From assembly GCF_030418165.1 (NCBI RefSeq), contig NZ_JAUHTQ010000004.1:1-64000 (forward strand): 64,000 bases of DNA, in the 5' to 3' direction. Below are positions 17,961 to 26,051 of this stretch, in pieces. The notes beneath the pieces are model-generated. The model did not search any database, was not told the origin of the DNA, and saw nothing but the letters and a program-made list of their open reading frames with translations. This stretch comes from Ureibacillus aquaedulcis. Its GTDB lineage: Bacteria > Bacillota > Bacilli > Bacillales_A > Planococcaceae. A program made the translations under genes and the position numbers. Position 1 is the stretch's first letter; every line of letters starts with the position of its first letter.

Positions 17961-18331
17961 AAGATAGATTAGCAAATCAATTATCAGGCAATTACTATTT
18001 TTTTGAAGGCATAATACCGAATGAAACGAAGTTCTATAAAGAAGACGTCATTATTATAGGAGATTTCGAAAAGATCATTCTTCAAAAAATACATTTGGAT
18101 GAAGAAGCAATAGCGGAAGAAATTTTCAACAACCTTTATCGGTTGAACCAGCAAGTACAAGTCATTTGTATTTGTACAGATATTGGAAGGGGGATTGTAC
18201 CTTTATTAAAGGAAGAAAGAAAATTACGCGATGCTTGTGGACGTTTATATCAAAAGCTTTTTTCCGAAAGTGAAAGTGTCGTTAGAGTTTGGTATGGCAT
18301 CCCACAAGTATTAAAGGGTGGGGGGCTGTAA
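17912..18331 (+). CDS. Second, degenerate CobU-like protein
   Basis: 139 residues, GTG start with GGAGGGG upstream. The P-loop is altered (GGAYNGKR: the Ser/Thr after Lys is Arg) and the guanylylation-His segment is absent. In contrast the C-terminal half keeps the family's D-I-G-R-G-I-V-P...R-x-x-R-D-x-x-G-R-x-x-Q pattern (about residues 91-118), which the upstream CobU lacks. It therefore looks like a diverged CobU paralogue that may pair with the first one; it might instead be non-catalytic. It sits between cobC and the probable cblT, inside the same riboswitch-controlled transcript. Confidence 0.65.
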   Translation: MQIVIGGAYNGKRKFVKDRLANQLSGNYYFFEGIIPNETKFYKEDVIIIGDFEKIILQKIHLDEEAIAEEIFNNLYRLNQQVQVICICTDIGRGIVPLLKEERKLRDACGRLYQKLFSESESVVRVWYGIPQVLKGGGL

Positions 18332-18333
18332 AA

Positions 18334-18840
18334 GTGGAGATTTCGAAATTAAAAAAATTGATCTTAACAGCGTTAGTTGCTGCAATTTGTGTAATCGGAA
18401 GCTTTATAAAGGTACCTGGATTTGTGGCCACTGCTGCATTGGATTCTGCCCCTGCATTAATTAGTGTCGCATTTTTACCACCACTGTACTCAGGATTCGC
18501 GGCAGGCCTGGGACATTTAGCAACAGCTCTAACATCCGGATTTCCATCAGGACCATTTCATCTCCTCATCGCTTTGGAAATGTTGATCATTACGTATATC
18601 TTTAATGTACTGCATAGAAATGGATTACATATATTAAAATGGATATTTTTCATTATCGGAAATGGTGTACTTGCTGCACTACCTTTCTATTACCTAATTT
18701 CACCCGCATTTTTTATTGGCGCTGTGCCAAGCTTGGTGGTTGCAGCAGTCATCAATGCTGTAATTACGGCGATTGCCTTGCCTATTATCGGGAAAGTATC
18801 AGCGAAAGGAAAGTATGAAATATATGAGAAATGCGATTAA
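18334..18840 (+). CDS. cblT: ECF transporter S component, probable alpha-ribazole transporter CblT
   Basis: 168 residues from GTG 18334, three bases after the previous stop and preceded by a G-rich ribosome site. About five to six hydrophobic helices and the small size match ECF S components; the N-terminal K-K-L-I-L-T-A-L-V-A-A segment suits docking to the shared EcfT subunit. Being riboswitch-controlled and directly linked to a CblS-like kinase, it resembles CblT of Listeria and Geobacillus, which imports alpha-ribazole. An alternative is a cobalamin S component (CbrT type). EcfA and EcfT are not in the window. Confidence 0.7.
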   Translation: MEISKLKKLILTALVAAICVIGSFIKVPGFVATAALDSAPALISVAFLPPLYSGFAAGLGHLATALTSGFPSGPFHLLIALEMLIITYIFNVLHRNGLHILKWIFFIIGNGVLAALPFYYLISPAFFIGAVPSLVVAAVINAVITAIALPIIGKVSAKGKYEIYEKCD

Positions 18841-19498
18841 AATAGACGAGACGTCGGTCGTGACGATTGATAATTCAGGCTGTATTGGTGAAAAAGAATT
18901 GGATGAAGTGCATGCTTCAAATGAATTGACTGCTTACTATACTACACGTGTTGCGTTATTTGAACAGTGGTGTGCGGGTGCAGAGCCTACACATATCTTC
19001 TTATCAAACTTTACCGGTGAGGAAGCGTGGGAAGATTATAAGAGGGGGATTCAAGCAGCATTTGACGAAATAGGTGCAGCATTGCCAGCAATCAATGGCT
19101 CTTCTGAATCAAATTTTAAATCATTGCAATCCGGTATTAGTTTAATGATCGTAGGTAAAGTAAAGTATGAAAACTCTATAGAAAATCTCCAATGGTTTGT
19201 TGTTGGAAAGCCGTTGGTAGGACAAGAAGTAATAATGGAACCACAGGATGTTGTTAAATTGAAAGAAGTACACAATTTAATTCAATTGAAAGTTGCAAAA
19301 CACATCTGGCCTGTTGGCTCTAAAGGCATTCGATCAGAACTTGAAAGGATTTTCCCGAATCGTAAATTCGAATGTCCGCTGGATTTGGAAAAATCCAGCG
19401 GACCGGCAACCTCGGTCATTGTAGGGATACCTTTTGACAAGATAGAAGAGTTCAAAAATCTAATAACTACTGACTGCTATTTGGTAAAGATAAACTAA
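18815..19498 (+). CDS. cblS: PurM/AIR-synthase-like protein, probable alpha-ribazole kinase CblS
   Basis: About 227 residues from ATG 18815 (AAAGGA four bases before; the ATG at 18824 is an alternative with longer spacing). Overlaps the transporter gene by 26 bases. The N-terminal TIDNSGCIGEKELD resembles the nucleotide-binding opening of AIR-synthase-related kinases such as ThiL, and A-Y-Y-T-T-R-V-A follows as in that fold. In Listeria and Geobacillus CblS phosphorylates alpha-ribazole, allowing salvage in species lacking CobT; no cobT is visible here either. Assignment rests on context plus this motif. Confidence 0.65.
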   Translation: MKYMRNAIKIDETSVVTIDNSGCIGEKELDEVHASNELTAYYTTRVALFEQWCAGAEPTHIFLSNFTGEEAWEDYKRGIQAAFDEIGAALPAINGSSESNFKSLQSGISLMIVGKVKYENSIENLQWFVVGKPLVGQEVIMEPQDVVKLKEVHNLIQLKVAKHIWPVGSKGIRSELERIFPNRKFECPLDLEKSSGPATSVIVGIPFDKIEEFKNLITTDCYLVKIN

Positions 19499-19507
19499 GT
19501 AATAATT

Positions 19508-19556
19508 TAAAGCCCAGCTATCTTCTAGAGAAAAGAATAGCTGGGCTTTATATATA
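19508..19556 (+). terminator. Terminator of the cobalamin operon
   Basis: Perfect 14-bp stem TAAAGCCCAGCTAT/ATAGCTGGGCTTTA (19508-19521 and 19537-19550), ending in an alternating TA tract. The AT tail is weak in T, but the stem is very strong. Confidence 0.75.
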
Positions 19557-19581
19557 TATAATGAGAATTAAATCCCCGAGC

Positions 19582-20181
19582 CTATAAAAGGGATTTCTGA
19601 TATTGATCTACATATAAGAAATAAGCTTCGTCATAGCATTTTTTAACCATTTGTGTAAATGAACCTTCCCGCAGCTCCTGCACAGCTGCTTTAACAAATT
19701 GTGCCTGATCTTCAAGGAAGATTTGAATTTCCTCATCCGTGCCTTCGAGAGCCTCAAAGTAACGACGGGTTTTGCAACGCTCCATCATGTCATGTAATTC
19801 ATATTTTTCCATTACAAGCTTGATCCATTCGTTTAAACCTGTCGCCAAAAATAGAGAAGAGAGATAGAACAACTCAGGTGATGCATCTGTTCTTTCCTTT
19901 AAATTCTGGAAATGTGCCTCAACCTTGAATGCGTCATAAATCAGAACATTAGCTGTATAATAAATCGATGTCTCGTCCGTTTTAATGATTATGTCATCAT
20001 CTGGCAACAGCAGCAGCCAAATATTAAAGGCCATTATCCATCCATCCATTAGGGTAATCCCGCCTTCTTTCAGAAGGTAAGAATAGTTGTCCAATTTTGT
20101 TGCCATTTGTTTAAAAGTGTCAACATGATGCTGTTCAATGTATAAAATACTGTGGTCTATAGTAATCTTCTCATACATCAT
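19582..20181 (-). CDS. Hypothetical protein, not recognised
   Basis: About 199 residues; start ATG at 20181 or the adjacent one at 20178, both just after AAGAGGTG. Soluble, acidic, rich in aromatic residues, no signal peptide; a hydrophobic stretch (MAFNIWLLLLP) near residue 50 is probably buried rather than membrane-spanning. I recognise no motif. It faces the cobalamin operon terminator from the other side and has its own upstream region, so it is a single-gene unit of unknown role. Confidence 0.6.
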   Translation of the reverse strand: MMYEKITIDHSILYIEQHHVDTFKQMATKLDNYSYLLKEGGITLMDGWIMAFNIWLLLLPDDDIIIKTDETSIYYTANVLIYDAFKVEAHFQNLKERTDASPELFYLSSLFLATGLNEWIKLVMEKYELHDMMERCKTRRYFEALEGTDEEIQIFLEDQAQFVKAAVQELREGSFTQMVKKCYDEAYFLYVDQYQKSLL

Positions 20182-20345
20182 AAACACCTCTTAAAGTATA
20201 ATTAACAGCTTATGTAGATAGTTTATACTTAGTTTATGGAAATTATCTAATATTGACAATTAGAAAGTATATAATGTCGATAAAATAAGTAAAAGATAAT
20301 GGAAAGGGATAGTCCCAGTATTAATTTTATGTGTAAAGAGACATA

Positions 20346-20380
20346 AGAAAACTCCTTCCAATTTAAAAATTGGAAGGAGG
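20346..20380 (-). terminator. Terminator of tcyP
   Basis: On the minus strand CTCCTTCCAATTT pairs with AAATTGGAAGGAG and is followed by TTTTCTTATG. Confidence 0.8.
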
Positions 20381-20385
20381 GGATA

Positions 20386-21768
20386 TTACGATTCGCCTAG
20401 TTCTTTAATCGTTGGGTTGTTGTAAATGTCTTTATCCAGGTCACCCAAAATTCTTGCCGTCGTAACACCGGCAGTCATAGAACCACTAACATTCAAAGCA
20501 GTACGTCCCATATCAATCAATGGTTCAACTGAAATCAATACCCCTGCAAGTGCAACAGGCAGGTCAAGTGCCGACAAAACGATTATGGCAGCAAATGTTG
20601 CGCCACCACCGACTCCGGCCACACCAAATGAACTAATGGCAACAATAACTATAACAGTTGCGATAAAGCCAATATCAAGGGGATTAATCCCTACGGTTGG
20701 TGCAATCATGATTGCCAGCATCGCAGGGTAAACACCCGCACATCCATTCTGGCCAATCGAAAGTCCAAATGAACCCGCGAAATTTGCTATTCCATCAGGT
20801 ACACCTAAACGTTCTTCTTGTGTTTTTAAATTCAATGGCAGGGTTCCAGCACTGGATCTTGATGTAAAAGCAAAAAGTAAAGTTTCACTTACTTTTTTCA
20901 GATACATAATAGGGCTTAAACCAGTTAGCGAAATGATGATCAAGTGAACAAGGAATACAACAAGTAATGCCGCATAAGAAGCGATTACGAATTTCCCTAA
21001 ATTATAAATTGCTCCAAAATCACTCGTTGCTACAGTTCGTGCCATTATAGCCAAAATCCCGTAAGGTGTTAATCTTAAGACAATCGTCACGACGCCCATA
21101 ACCAACGAATAGATTGCATCAATCGCCTTATTAATCGTTTTGGAAGTCCCTTCATCTTTACGGACAATTCTTAAATAAGAAAAACCTAGAAAGGCAGCGA
21201 AAATAACTACTGCAATAGTAGAAGTTGAACGTGCACCAGTTAAATCCAGGAATGGATTAGCAGGAAACAGCTCAATAATTTGTTCTGGCAGGGATTTCAC
21301 TTCCGCCGATTGTTCTTCCAAGGAAGTACCTCTTTCGATTTCTGCTTCACCTTGAACTAATTGAGAGGCATCAAGGTCGAATACGGTAGCAGAAAGTATG
21401 CCGACACCGGCAGAAATTGCTGTTGTACCAACAAGTATAAGTAAAATAAGCCCAGCAATTTTGCCTAAATTATTGCCAAGTTTCATTTTGGTAAAGGCTG
21501 CCAATATGGATATGAACACAAGTGGCATTGCAATCATTTGCAAAAGTTTAACATAGCCGGTACCAATGATGTTGTACCAAGGGACAGTACCTGTAACCAC
21601 ATCGGAAGTAGCACCAAAAATAAGCTGAAGGGCTAAGCCTAACAGAATACCAAGGCCCAGGCCTGCAAATACACGGTTGGAAAACTTAACATGTTTTTTA
21701 TTTAAATAGCGTAAGAATCCCATAAGTACAATTAATATTGCGACATTAAGAATTATCATTATTGTCAT
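20386..21768 (-). CDS. tcyP: L-cystine symporter TcyP
   Basis: 460 residues with GAGGTGA before the ATG. DAACS-family fold but with the TcyP-specific features: a long N-terminal region before G-L-G-L-G-I-L-L-G, the serine-rich TSRSSAGTLPLN segment (about 298-309), and SIGQNGCAGVYPAMLA. Length equals TcyP of B. subtilis closely. It should import cystine, supplying sulphur and coping with disulphide stress. No S-box leader or CymR-type site is obvious upstream. This is the second DAACS transporter in the window; the two differ clearly in motif and length. Confidence 0.9.
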   Translation of the reverse strand: MTIMIILNVAILIVLMGFLRYLNKKHVKFSNRVFAGLGLGILLGLALQLIFGATSDVVTGTVPWYNIIGTGYVKLLQMIAMPLVFISILAAFTKMKLGNNLGKIAGLILLILVGTTAISAGVGILSATVFDLDASQLVQGEAEIERGTSLEEQSAEVKSLPEQIIELFPANPFLDLTGARSTSTIAVVIFAAFLGFSYLRIVRKDEGTSKTINKAIDAIYSLVMGVVTIVLRLTPYGILAIMARTVATSDFGAIYNLGKFVIASYAALLVVFLVHLIIISLTGLSPIMYLKKVSETLLFAFTSRSSAGTLPLNLKTQEERLGVPDGIANFAGSFGLSIGQNGCAGVYPAMLAIMIAPTVGINPLDIGFIATVIVIVAISSFGVAGVGGGATFAAIIVLSALDLPVALAGVLISVEPLIDMGRTALNVSGSMTAGVTTARILGDLDKDIYNNPTIKELGES

Positions 21769-21942
21769 CTAGTTTCACCTCGAAAAATAGTATACCAGAA
21801 TCCTAAGGATTATAGGAGAAAAATGTTTATAAGATTTATAGGAATTATAAGTTTAGAAGGGTATAAGGTGTTTCAACACTGCTTATTATGGTGGATTTGC
21901 CTTCTTAGTATGTGTTTTATGAGAAAATTCATTTATAAGGTT

Positions 21943-21960
21943 GTAAATGTAAACATTTAC
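21943..21960 (+). promoter_or_regulatory. Perfect 8-2-8 palindrome, candidate operator
   Basis: GTAAATGT-AA-ACATTTAC, 13 nt upstream of a TACAAT -10-like hexamer (21974-21979) and 60 nt before the hydrolase gene. The size and symmetry suit a TetR- or GntR-type dimer. No such regulator gene is adjacent. Confidence 0.5.
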
Positions 21961-22020
21961 TGTAAAGTTTGATACAATACAAATTATTCTAGTTACATAC
22001 ATTGGAAAGGAAGAAAAGAC

Positions 22021-22671
22021 ATGAAATCCCCATATACGTTTAAGCATATTGCACCAACAAATAATAGTGAAGAGCATCAAGGGGCCATCTTTTTATTTCA
22101 TGGCTTAGGAAGCAATGAAGAGGATTTGCTGCAGCTAGTAGAAGAATTTAAAGGCCAATGCCATATCTTTAGTTTAAGAGGGCCTATAACACATACTCCT
22201 GGATTTGCTTTCTATACTTTTGAAGAAGAAGGGAAGCCGACAAGAGAAGTGTTTGATAAAATGATTACCTTTACTCAAAGTTTTATAATAGAAGCTATCG
22301 ACCAGTTCCATCTCGATATCAACAAGATTTTTTTAATCGGATTTAACCAGGGTGCGGCAGTTGTCGAAACACTTACCCTAACATTGGGTAATCTTGTTAA
22401 TGCTGCGGTTGCCTTGAGTGGTTATTTACCGGAATTCGTAATGAATGAATATAAAAAAGTTCCTTTAGAGCGAACGAAGATATTTATCTCTCATGGTGAA
22501 TATGATTATGACTTTCCAATCCAATGGGGACTAAGCAGTAAAAATTACTTTGAAGAGATCGGTGTGCAAGTTACCTTTAAAACTTATCCGGATGGCCACG
22601 GTGTAACACCTGAAAATTTAAAGGATATGGTTGACTTTATTGCCGTTAATCTAGTGGATACAGTGAACTAA
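22021..22671 (+). CDS. Alpha/beta hydrolase (carboxylesterase-like) lacking the nucleophile Ser
   Basis: 216 residues; AAAGGAA site upstream. Phospholipase/carboxylesterase family (Abhydrolase_2): oxyanion segment FLFHGLGSNEEDL near 25-37, nucleophile elbow near residue 109, HGEYDYDFP with the acid Asp162, and DGHG with His193. The elbow reads G-F-N-Q-G where the family has G-F-S-Q-G; the codon is AAC at 22345-22347, needing more than one base change from the AGC/TCN serine set except AGC. Asp and His are kept. The enzyme may be inactive, may bind a ligand, or may use another residue. Confidence 0.8.
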   Translation: MKSPYTFKHIAPTNNSEEHQGAIFLFHGLGSNEEDLLQLVEEFKGQCHIFSLRGPITHTPGFAFYTFEEEGKPTREVFDKMITFTQSFIIEAIDQFHLDINKIFLIGFNQGAAVVETLTLTLGNLVNAAVALSGYLPEFVMNEYKKVPLERTKIFISHGEYDYDFPIQWGLSSKNYFEEIGVQVTFKTYPDGHGVTPENLKDMVDFIAVNLVDTVN

Positions 22672-22675
22672 TAAA

Positions 22676-22706
22676 AGACGCCTATACAGTATTGCTGTAT
22701 AGGCGA
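22676..22706. terminator. Terminator between hydrolase and EAL gene
   Basis: Perfect CGCCTATACAG/CTGTATAGGCG stem. The T-rich tail is on the minus-strand side (TCTTTTATTA), so it mainly serves the EAL gene; the plus side is weaker. Confidence 0.75.
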
Positions 22707-22714
22707 AGTATTTA

Positions 22715-24877
22715 CTAGATCGAATCAAGCAGATTTTCAGCTTCCTCCAGAGGCATTGGTTTGTGGAAATAATAGCCTTGTCCTGATTTGCATCCAATTT
22801 GCTGCAATATAGAATACTGCTCAGGGGTTTCGATACCTTCCGCTACAACATGCATTCTTAACTTTTCGGCAAGTTGGACAATCGTTTGTACCACTGCATG
22901 CATATCACTGTTATTGATACTATTAATAAAACTGCGATCAATTTTAATCTCCGAGAAAGGCAGCTGCTGCAAATAGCTAAGACTTGAAAAACCAACCCCA
23001 AAATCATCAATGGAGCTCTCATATCCTAATTCATTTAGTTCCAATAGGATTTCTTTAGCCTTCCTGAAATCGAACAACTCAACACTTTCGGTTACTTCAA
23101 TCTTTATCAGATCTGGCGTTATCTCATATTCCTCCACCAAAGAAAGAAAATCTTTCACAAAAGTTTCGCTATAGAAGTGAACAGGTGAAATATTGACAGC
23201 GATAGGCACCATTTTCAGACCCCTGGAAAGACGGACATTTTGGAATTTGAGTACTTTTCTCAGAATCAAAATATCCACTTCATTTATTTTTCCACTCTTT
23301 TCAGCACTTGGTATAAATTCAGCAGGAGAGACATGACCTAAAACCGGTGAATACCACCTTGCCAAAGCTTCAAAGCCTTCAATTTCATCTGTATTCAGGT
23401 TGATTTTTGGTTGTAAGTGGACGGTAAATTCTTCATTTTGAATGCCGAATTGTAATTGATTTAATATATTGAGTTCTCTTTGAATGATTTCATCTGAGCC
23501 CATTTCAAAATACGATACCACGGAATTTTGAAGACGTGATTTTGTTAAAGCTGTATCTGCACGCCGAATACTTTCATCAATAGTTAAGTCTTTATTAAAG
23601 TGAGATACCCCAATTCTTAATGTGATGAATATTTCTCTTTCGGCGATTGTAAATGGAATCGATGTTACTTGTATGATTTGATTGATAAACTGATCTAGAT
23701 TTTCTCCATCAGTTTGTTTAACCCCCAAGATAAAGGAAGTAGTTGAAAATCTACCATATATAACCTCTTCACTTAGTTCATTCATTGATAAAAAGCGATG
23801 TACAATCTGACCAATTAATTCATCCCCAAATTTCCTCCCGTATAAATCAACAATGCTTGAATATTCATTTGGTTGAATGAGCAGGAGGGAGCCTTTTATT
23901 TTCTGATCAGCCCAAGTGGCTAAACTTGTGTAAAAGTTATTATAATTTGGTATGCCTGTCGTCATATCAAAAAATGCTAATTTTTTTAGTTCCTGTTTCT
24001 GTTTCACATATTTCATGGAGAGAGCAACTATGGGAGAAAGTTTTTTTAGAAATTCAATATCTACCAGCCTAAGTTGCATTTCTTCTTTTATGTATATCGA
24101 AAAATAGCCGAGTAAAATTTTTTCATTAGTAAAAATGGGCTTTGACCAACATGAAGATAGATTATATCTTTTTATTAGTTTATTTGAATCGTGACTTGTT
24201 GTCGCTATATCATTAATATAGATAACACTCTCGTTATAGCCTGTTGCTCCCCCAATTTCCAGATGATTCATGGTTTTAATCAAGGAAAGTGGGAGGGAAC
24301 CGCTGGCAATGGCCGTTAAATTGCGTTCTGGGTTCACGATATGGATTGCACAGTAAATATCACGAATATAATATTCTTCAACCTTTTCAGTTATTAGCTG
24401 CAGAATATTGTTTAGCTCGCCATTCTCTTCCAAATCAATATATACTTCATGTTCAAGCTTTGAGAGCATCTTGCTTAACATCTGCTCTGTAATATCTTTG
24501 CAATGAATTATAGCATAGGAAGCTATATCGTTATGATCCTTGATTGGTTGACAGGTGATATGGTTCCAAAAAGCGGATCCATCTTTTTTATAATGTATAA
24601 TGTTCTTTTCGAAAGAGTTTTTATTGGCAAAATTAAAAAAGAGTTCCTCATTATGCTCAATACTTGTTTTAATCCCATTTAATAAATCGAAGTTTTCCTC
24701 AATTAATTCATTTTGCAGGTAACCAGTTAATGTTGTAAATGCTTCATTCACATAGACAAAAGGATAATCATTTCTTTCTAAGCTTATGATGGCGATACCA
24801 ATATGAAATTGCTCACTAAGATTACAAAGAAATGGAAATAACTCATCCTTTGTGAGGGGCATTTTCGTTTTATACAT
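22715..24877 (-). CDS. PAS-GAF-GGDEF-EAL protein, probable c-di-GMP phosphodiesterase
   Basis: 720 residues, cytoplasmic (no membrane segment). Order: PAS about 15-130 (FVYVNEAFTTLTGY), GAF-like about 145-295, GGDEF about 305-455, EAL about 470-715. The GGDEF signature is replaced by G-R-F-S-T-T-S-F, so cyclase activity is unlikely. The EAL domain is intact: EGFEALARW, the DDFGVGFSSL loop, K-I-D-R-S-F, and VVAEGIET. A phosphodiesterase controlled through PAS and GAF input, with the GGDEF perhaps acting as GTP sensor, is the best reading. Single gene with GGGGGAA before the ATG. Confidence 0.9.
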   Translation of the reverse strand: MYKTKMPLTKDELFPFLCNLSEQFHIGIAIISLERNDYPFVYVNEAFTTLTGYLQNELIEENFDLLNGIKTSIEHNEELFFNFANKNSFEKNIIHYKKDGSAFWNHITCQPIKDHNDIASYAIIHCKDITEQMLSKMLSKLEHEVYIDLEENGELNNILQLITEKVEEYYIRDIYCAIHIVNPERNLTAIASGSLPLSLIKTMNHLEIGGATGYNESVIYINDIATTSHDSNKLIKRYNLSSCWSKPIFTNEKILLGYFSIYIKEEMQLRLVDIEFLKKLSPIVALSMKYVKQKQELKKLAFFDMTTGIPNYNNFYTSLATWADQKIKGSLLLIQPNEYSSIVDLYGRKFGDELIGQIVHRFLSMNELSEEVIYGRFSTTSFILGVKQTDGENLDQFINQIIQVTSIPFTIAEREIFITLRIGVSHFNKDLTIDESIRRADTALTKSRLQNSVVSYFEMGSDEIIQRELNILNQLQFGIQNEEFTVHLQPKINLNTDEIEGFEALARWYSPVLGHVSPAEFIPSAEKSGKINEVDILILRKVLKFQNVRLSRGLKMVPIAVNISPVHFYSETFVKDFLSLVEEYEITPDLIKIEVTESVELFDFRKAKEILLELNELGYESSIDDFGVGFSSLSYLQQLPFSEIKIDRSFINSINNSDMHAVVQTIVQLAEKLRMHVVAEGIETPEQYSILQQIGCKSGQGYYFHKPMPLEEAENLLDSI

Positions 24878-25221
24878 GCCTGTTCCCCCGATGCAATAAA
24901 TTGTTTAAAAAAAGTATAACAAATTAATATAGATTATAGCAGTATTATTTTATAATAGTTTGAATATTTGATTATTACAGGAAGGGATATATAGATCGCT
25001 GCTGTCATTGGAGGACTGGAGATGGTCTACTTTAACAAGTAGATTACTGTTCCTTTTTTTCCTAATTAACAAGTTTTCTCTCCTTGAACCTAAAGTAGTG
25101 AATTTAAGTTAATGCGCTATTTTTTCATAATGTTACTTGTACGAACGTAAAATAGTTTCAAGCAAAATACCAAAAACTCTCTTTTTACTGAGCTTGCTTT
25201 GATGACAACTTAAAAGGTTGG

Positions 25222-25422
25222 ATGACTGAAAGAGTAATAGAACTGCTTTTTCAAGGAAGATTATACCCTGAAAAATTGAGAAGGGAAGTATGAATGAAGA
25301 TAGATGATGTTGTTTTGGAGAAATTAGGGGTCTATTTTGTGTATCATGATATCTATAATCGGTATGGAATTCGCTTTGAAACATTTGTAGAGAGGTGGGA
25401 AAAGGGGATTTTGGAAATATAA
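25222..25422 (+). pseudogene. Small gene interrupted by in-frame TGA
   Basis: ATG 25222 (AAAGGTTGG upstream) opens 23 codons ending in TGA at 25291-25293; the same frame continues at once with ATG 25294, itself preceded by AAGGGAAG, for 42 codons to TAA 25422. Together they read as a plausible 66-residue soluble protein (E-L-L-F-Q-G-R-L-Y-P before the stop; YHDIYNRYGIRF after it). Either a single small gene recently broken by a stop, or two tiny coupled reading frames. Product not recognised. Confidence 0.4.
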
Positions 25423-25423
25423 G

Positions 25424-25460
25424 AAAAACAGGCAACAGTAACTCTACATGTTGCCTGTTC
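25424..25460 (-). terminator. Terminator of ispG-yqfW
   Basis: AACAGGCAACA (25428-25438) and TGTTGCCTGTT (25449-25459) pair perfectly; on the minus strand the stem is followed by TTTCTTAT. It lies three bases after the yqfW stop. Confidence 0.8.
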
Positions 25461-25462
25461 TG

Positions 25463-26041
25463 CTAGAAGTGTTTTAATATCCACTGATTAGCATCAGCCC
25501 AGGTATTAATTCTCACGACATTTGATGGAATCGACTTGCGATTGTATGGTGTATCAAATAATAACACCGGGATATCCAGTTCTTCTGCCAGCATCACTGC
25601 GTTATCATGTTTATCCTCAAAGAAGACGTCTACAGCGTGCTTTTTGGCTACAGCTAATTTATCATGGCTTCCGATCAACTCGATATGATGGAAGGGAACT
25701 TTATGATCCTCGAACCATTTTTGCGTAATATTAAATACACTTATATCACGTGCAGAAATATAAAAAAGTTCATATGAATGCTGCCATTTTTCTAAAATAG
25801 TCTGTGCATCCTGTGCAATGGTGCTAACAGAATACATATACGCTTCATTTTCCCTGAACCATTTTGCAAATTCATTACGGTCCACTGGATGGGGAAAAGC
25901 GCTTAAAAAGTCATATTCAATAACATCGTTCAAGACTATGTTTGTCTTATAGCGTTCGTTAATGTGAGGAATGAGCGTGTCTGGTGTAGTCACTGTTCCA
26001 TCAATATCAATCCCGAAACGTGGTTTCTGCTTGGAAATCAT
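25463..26041 (-). CDS. yqfW: HAD-family nucleotidase YqfW
   Basis: 192 residues with CTAGGAG before the ATG. HAD motif I is D-I-D-G-T (residues 11-15); motif II Ser in YISARD; motif IV region FFEDKHDNA. The layout resembles the NT5C-type 5'(3')-deoxyribonucleotidase group, to which YqfW of B. subtilis is assigned. It follows ispG after 10 nt in the same direction, whereas in B. subtilis it lies near zur and ispG too. Substrate unknown. Confidence 0.75.
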   Translation of the reverse strand: MISKQKPRFGIDIDGTVTTPDTLIPHINERYKTNIVLNDVIEYDFLSAFPHPVDRNEFAKWFRENEAYMYSVSTIAQDAQTILEKWQHSYELFYISARDISVFNITQKWFEDHKVPFHHIELIGSHDKLAVAKKHAVDVFFEDKHDNAVMLAEELDIPVLLFDTPYNRKSIPSNVVRINTWADANQWILKHF

Positions 26042-26051
26042 AAAAAAACTC

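Noticed and set aside
19550-19562. Alternating TA tract as a microsatellite
   Set aside because: Only about six units; it is the tail of the cobalamin operon terminator.
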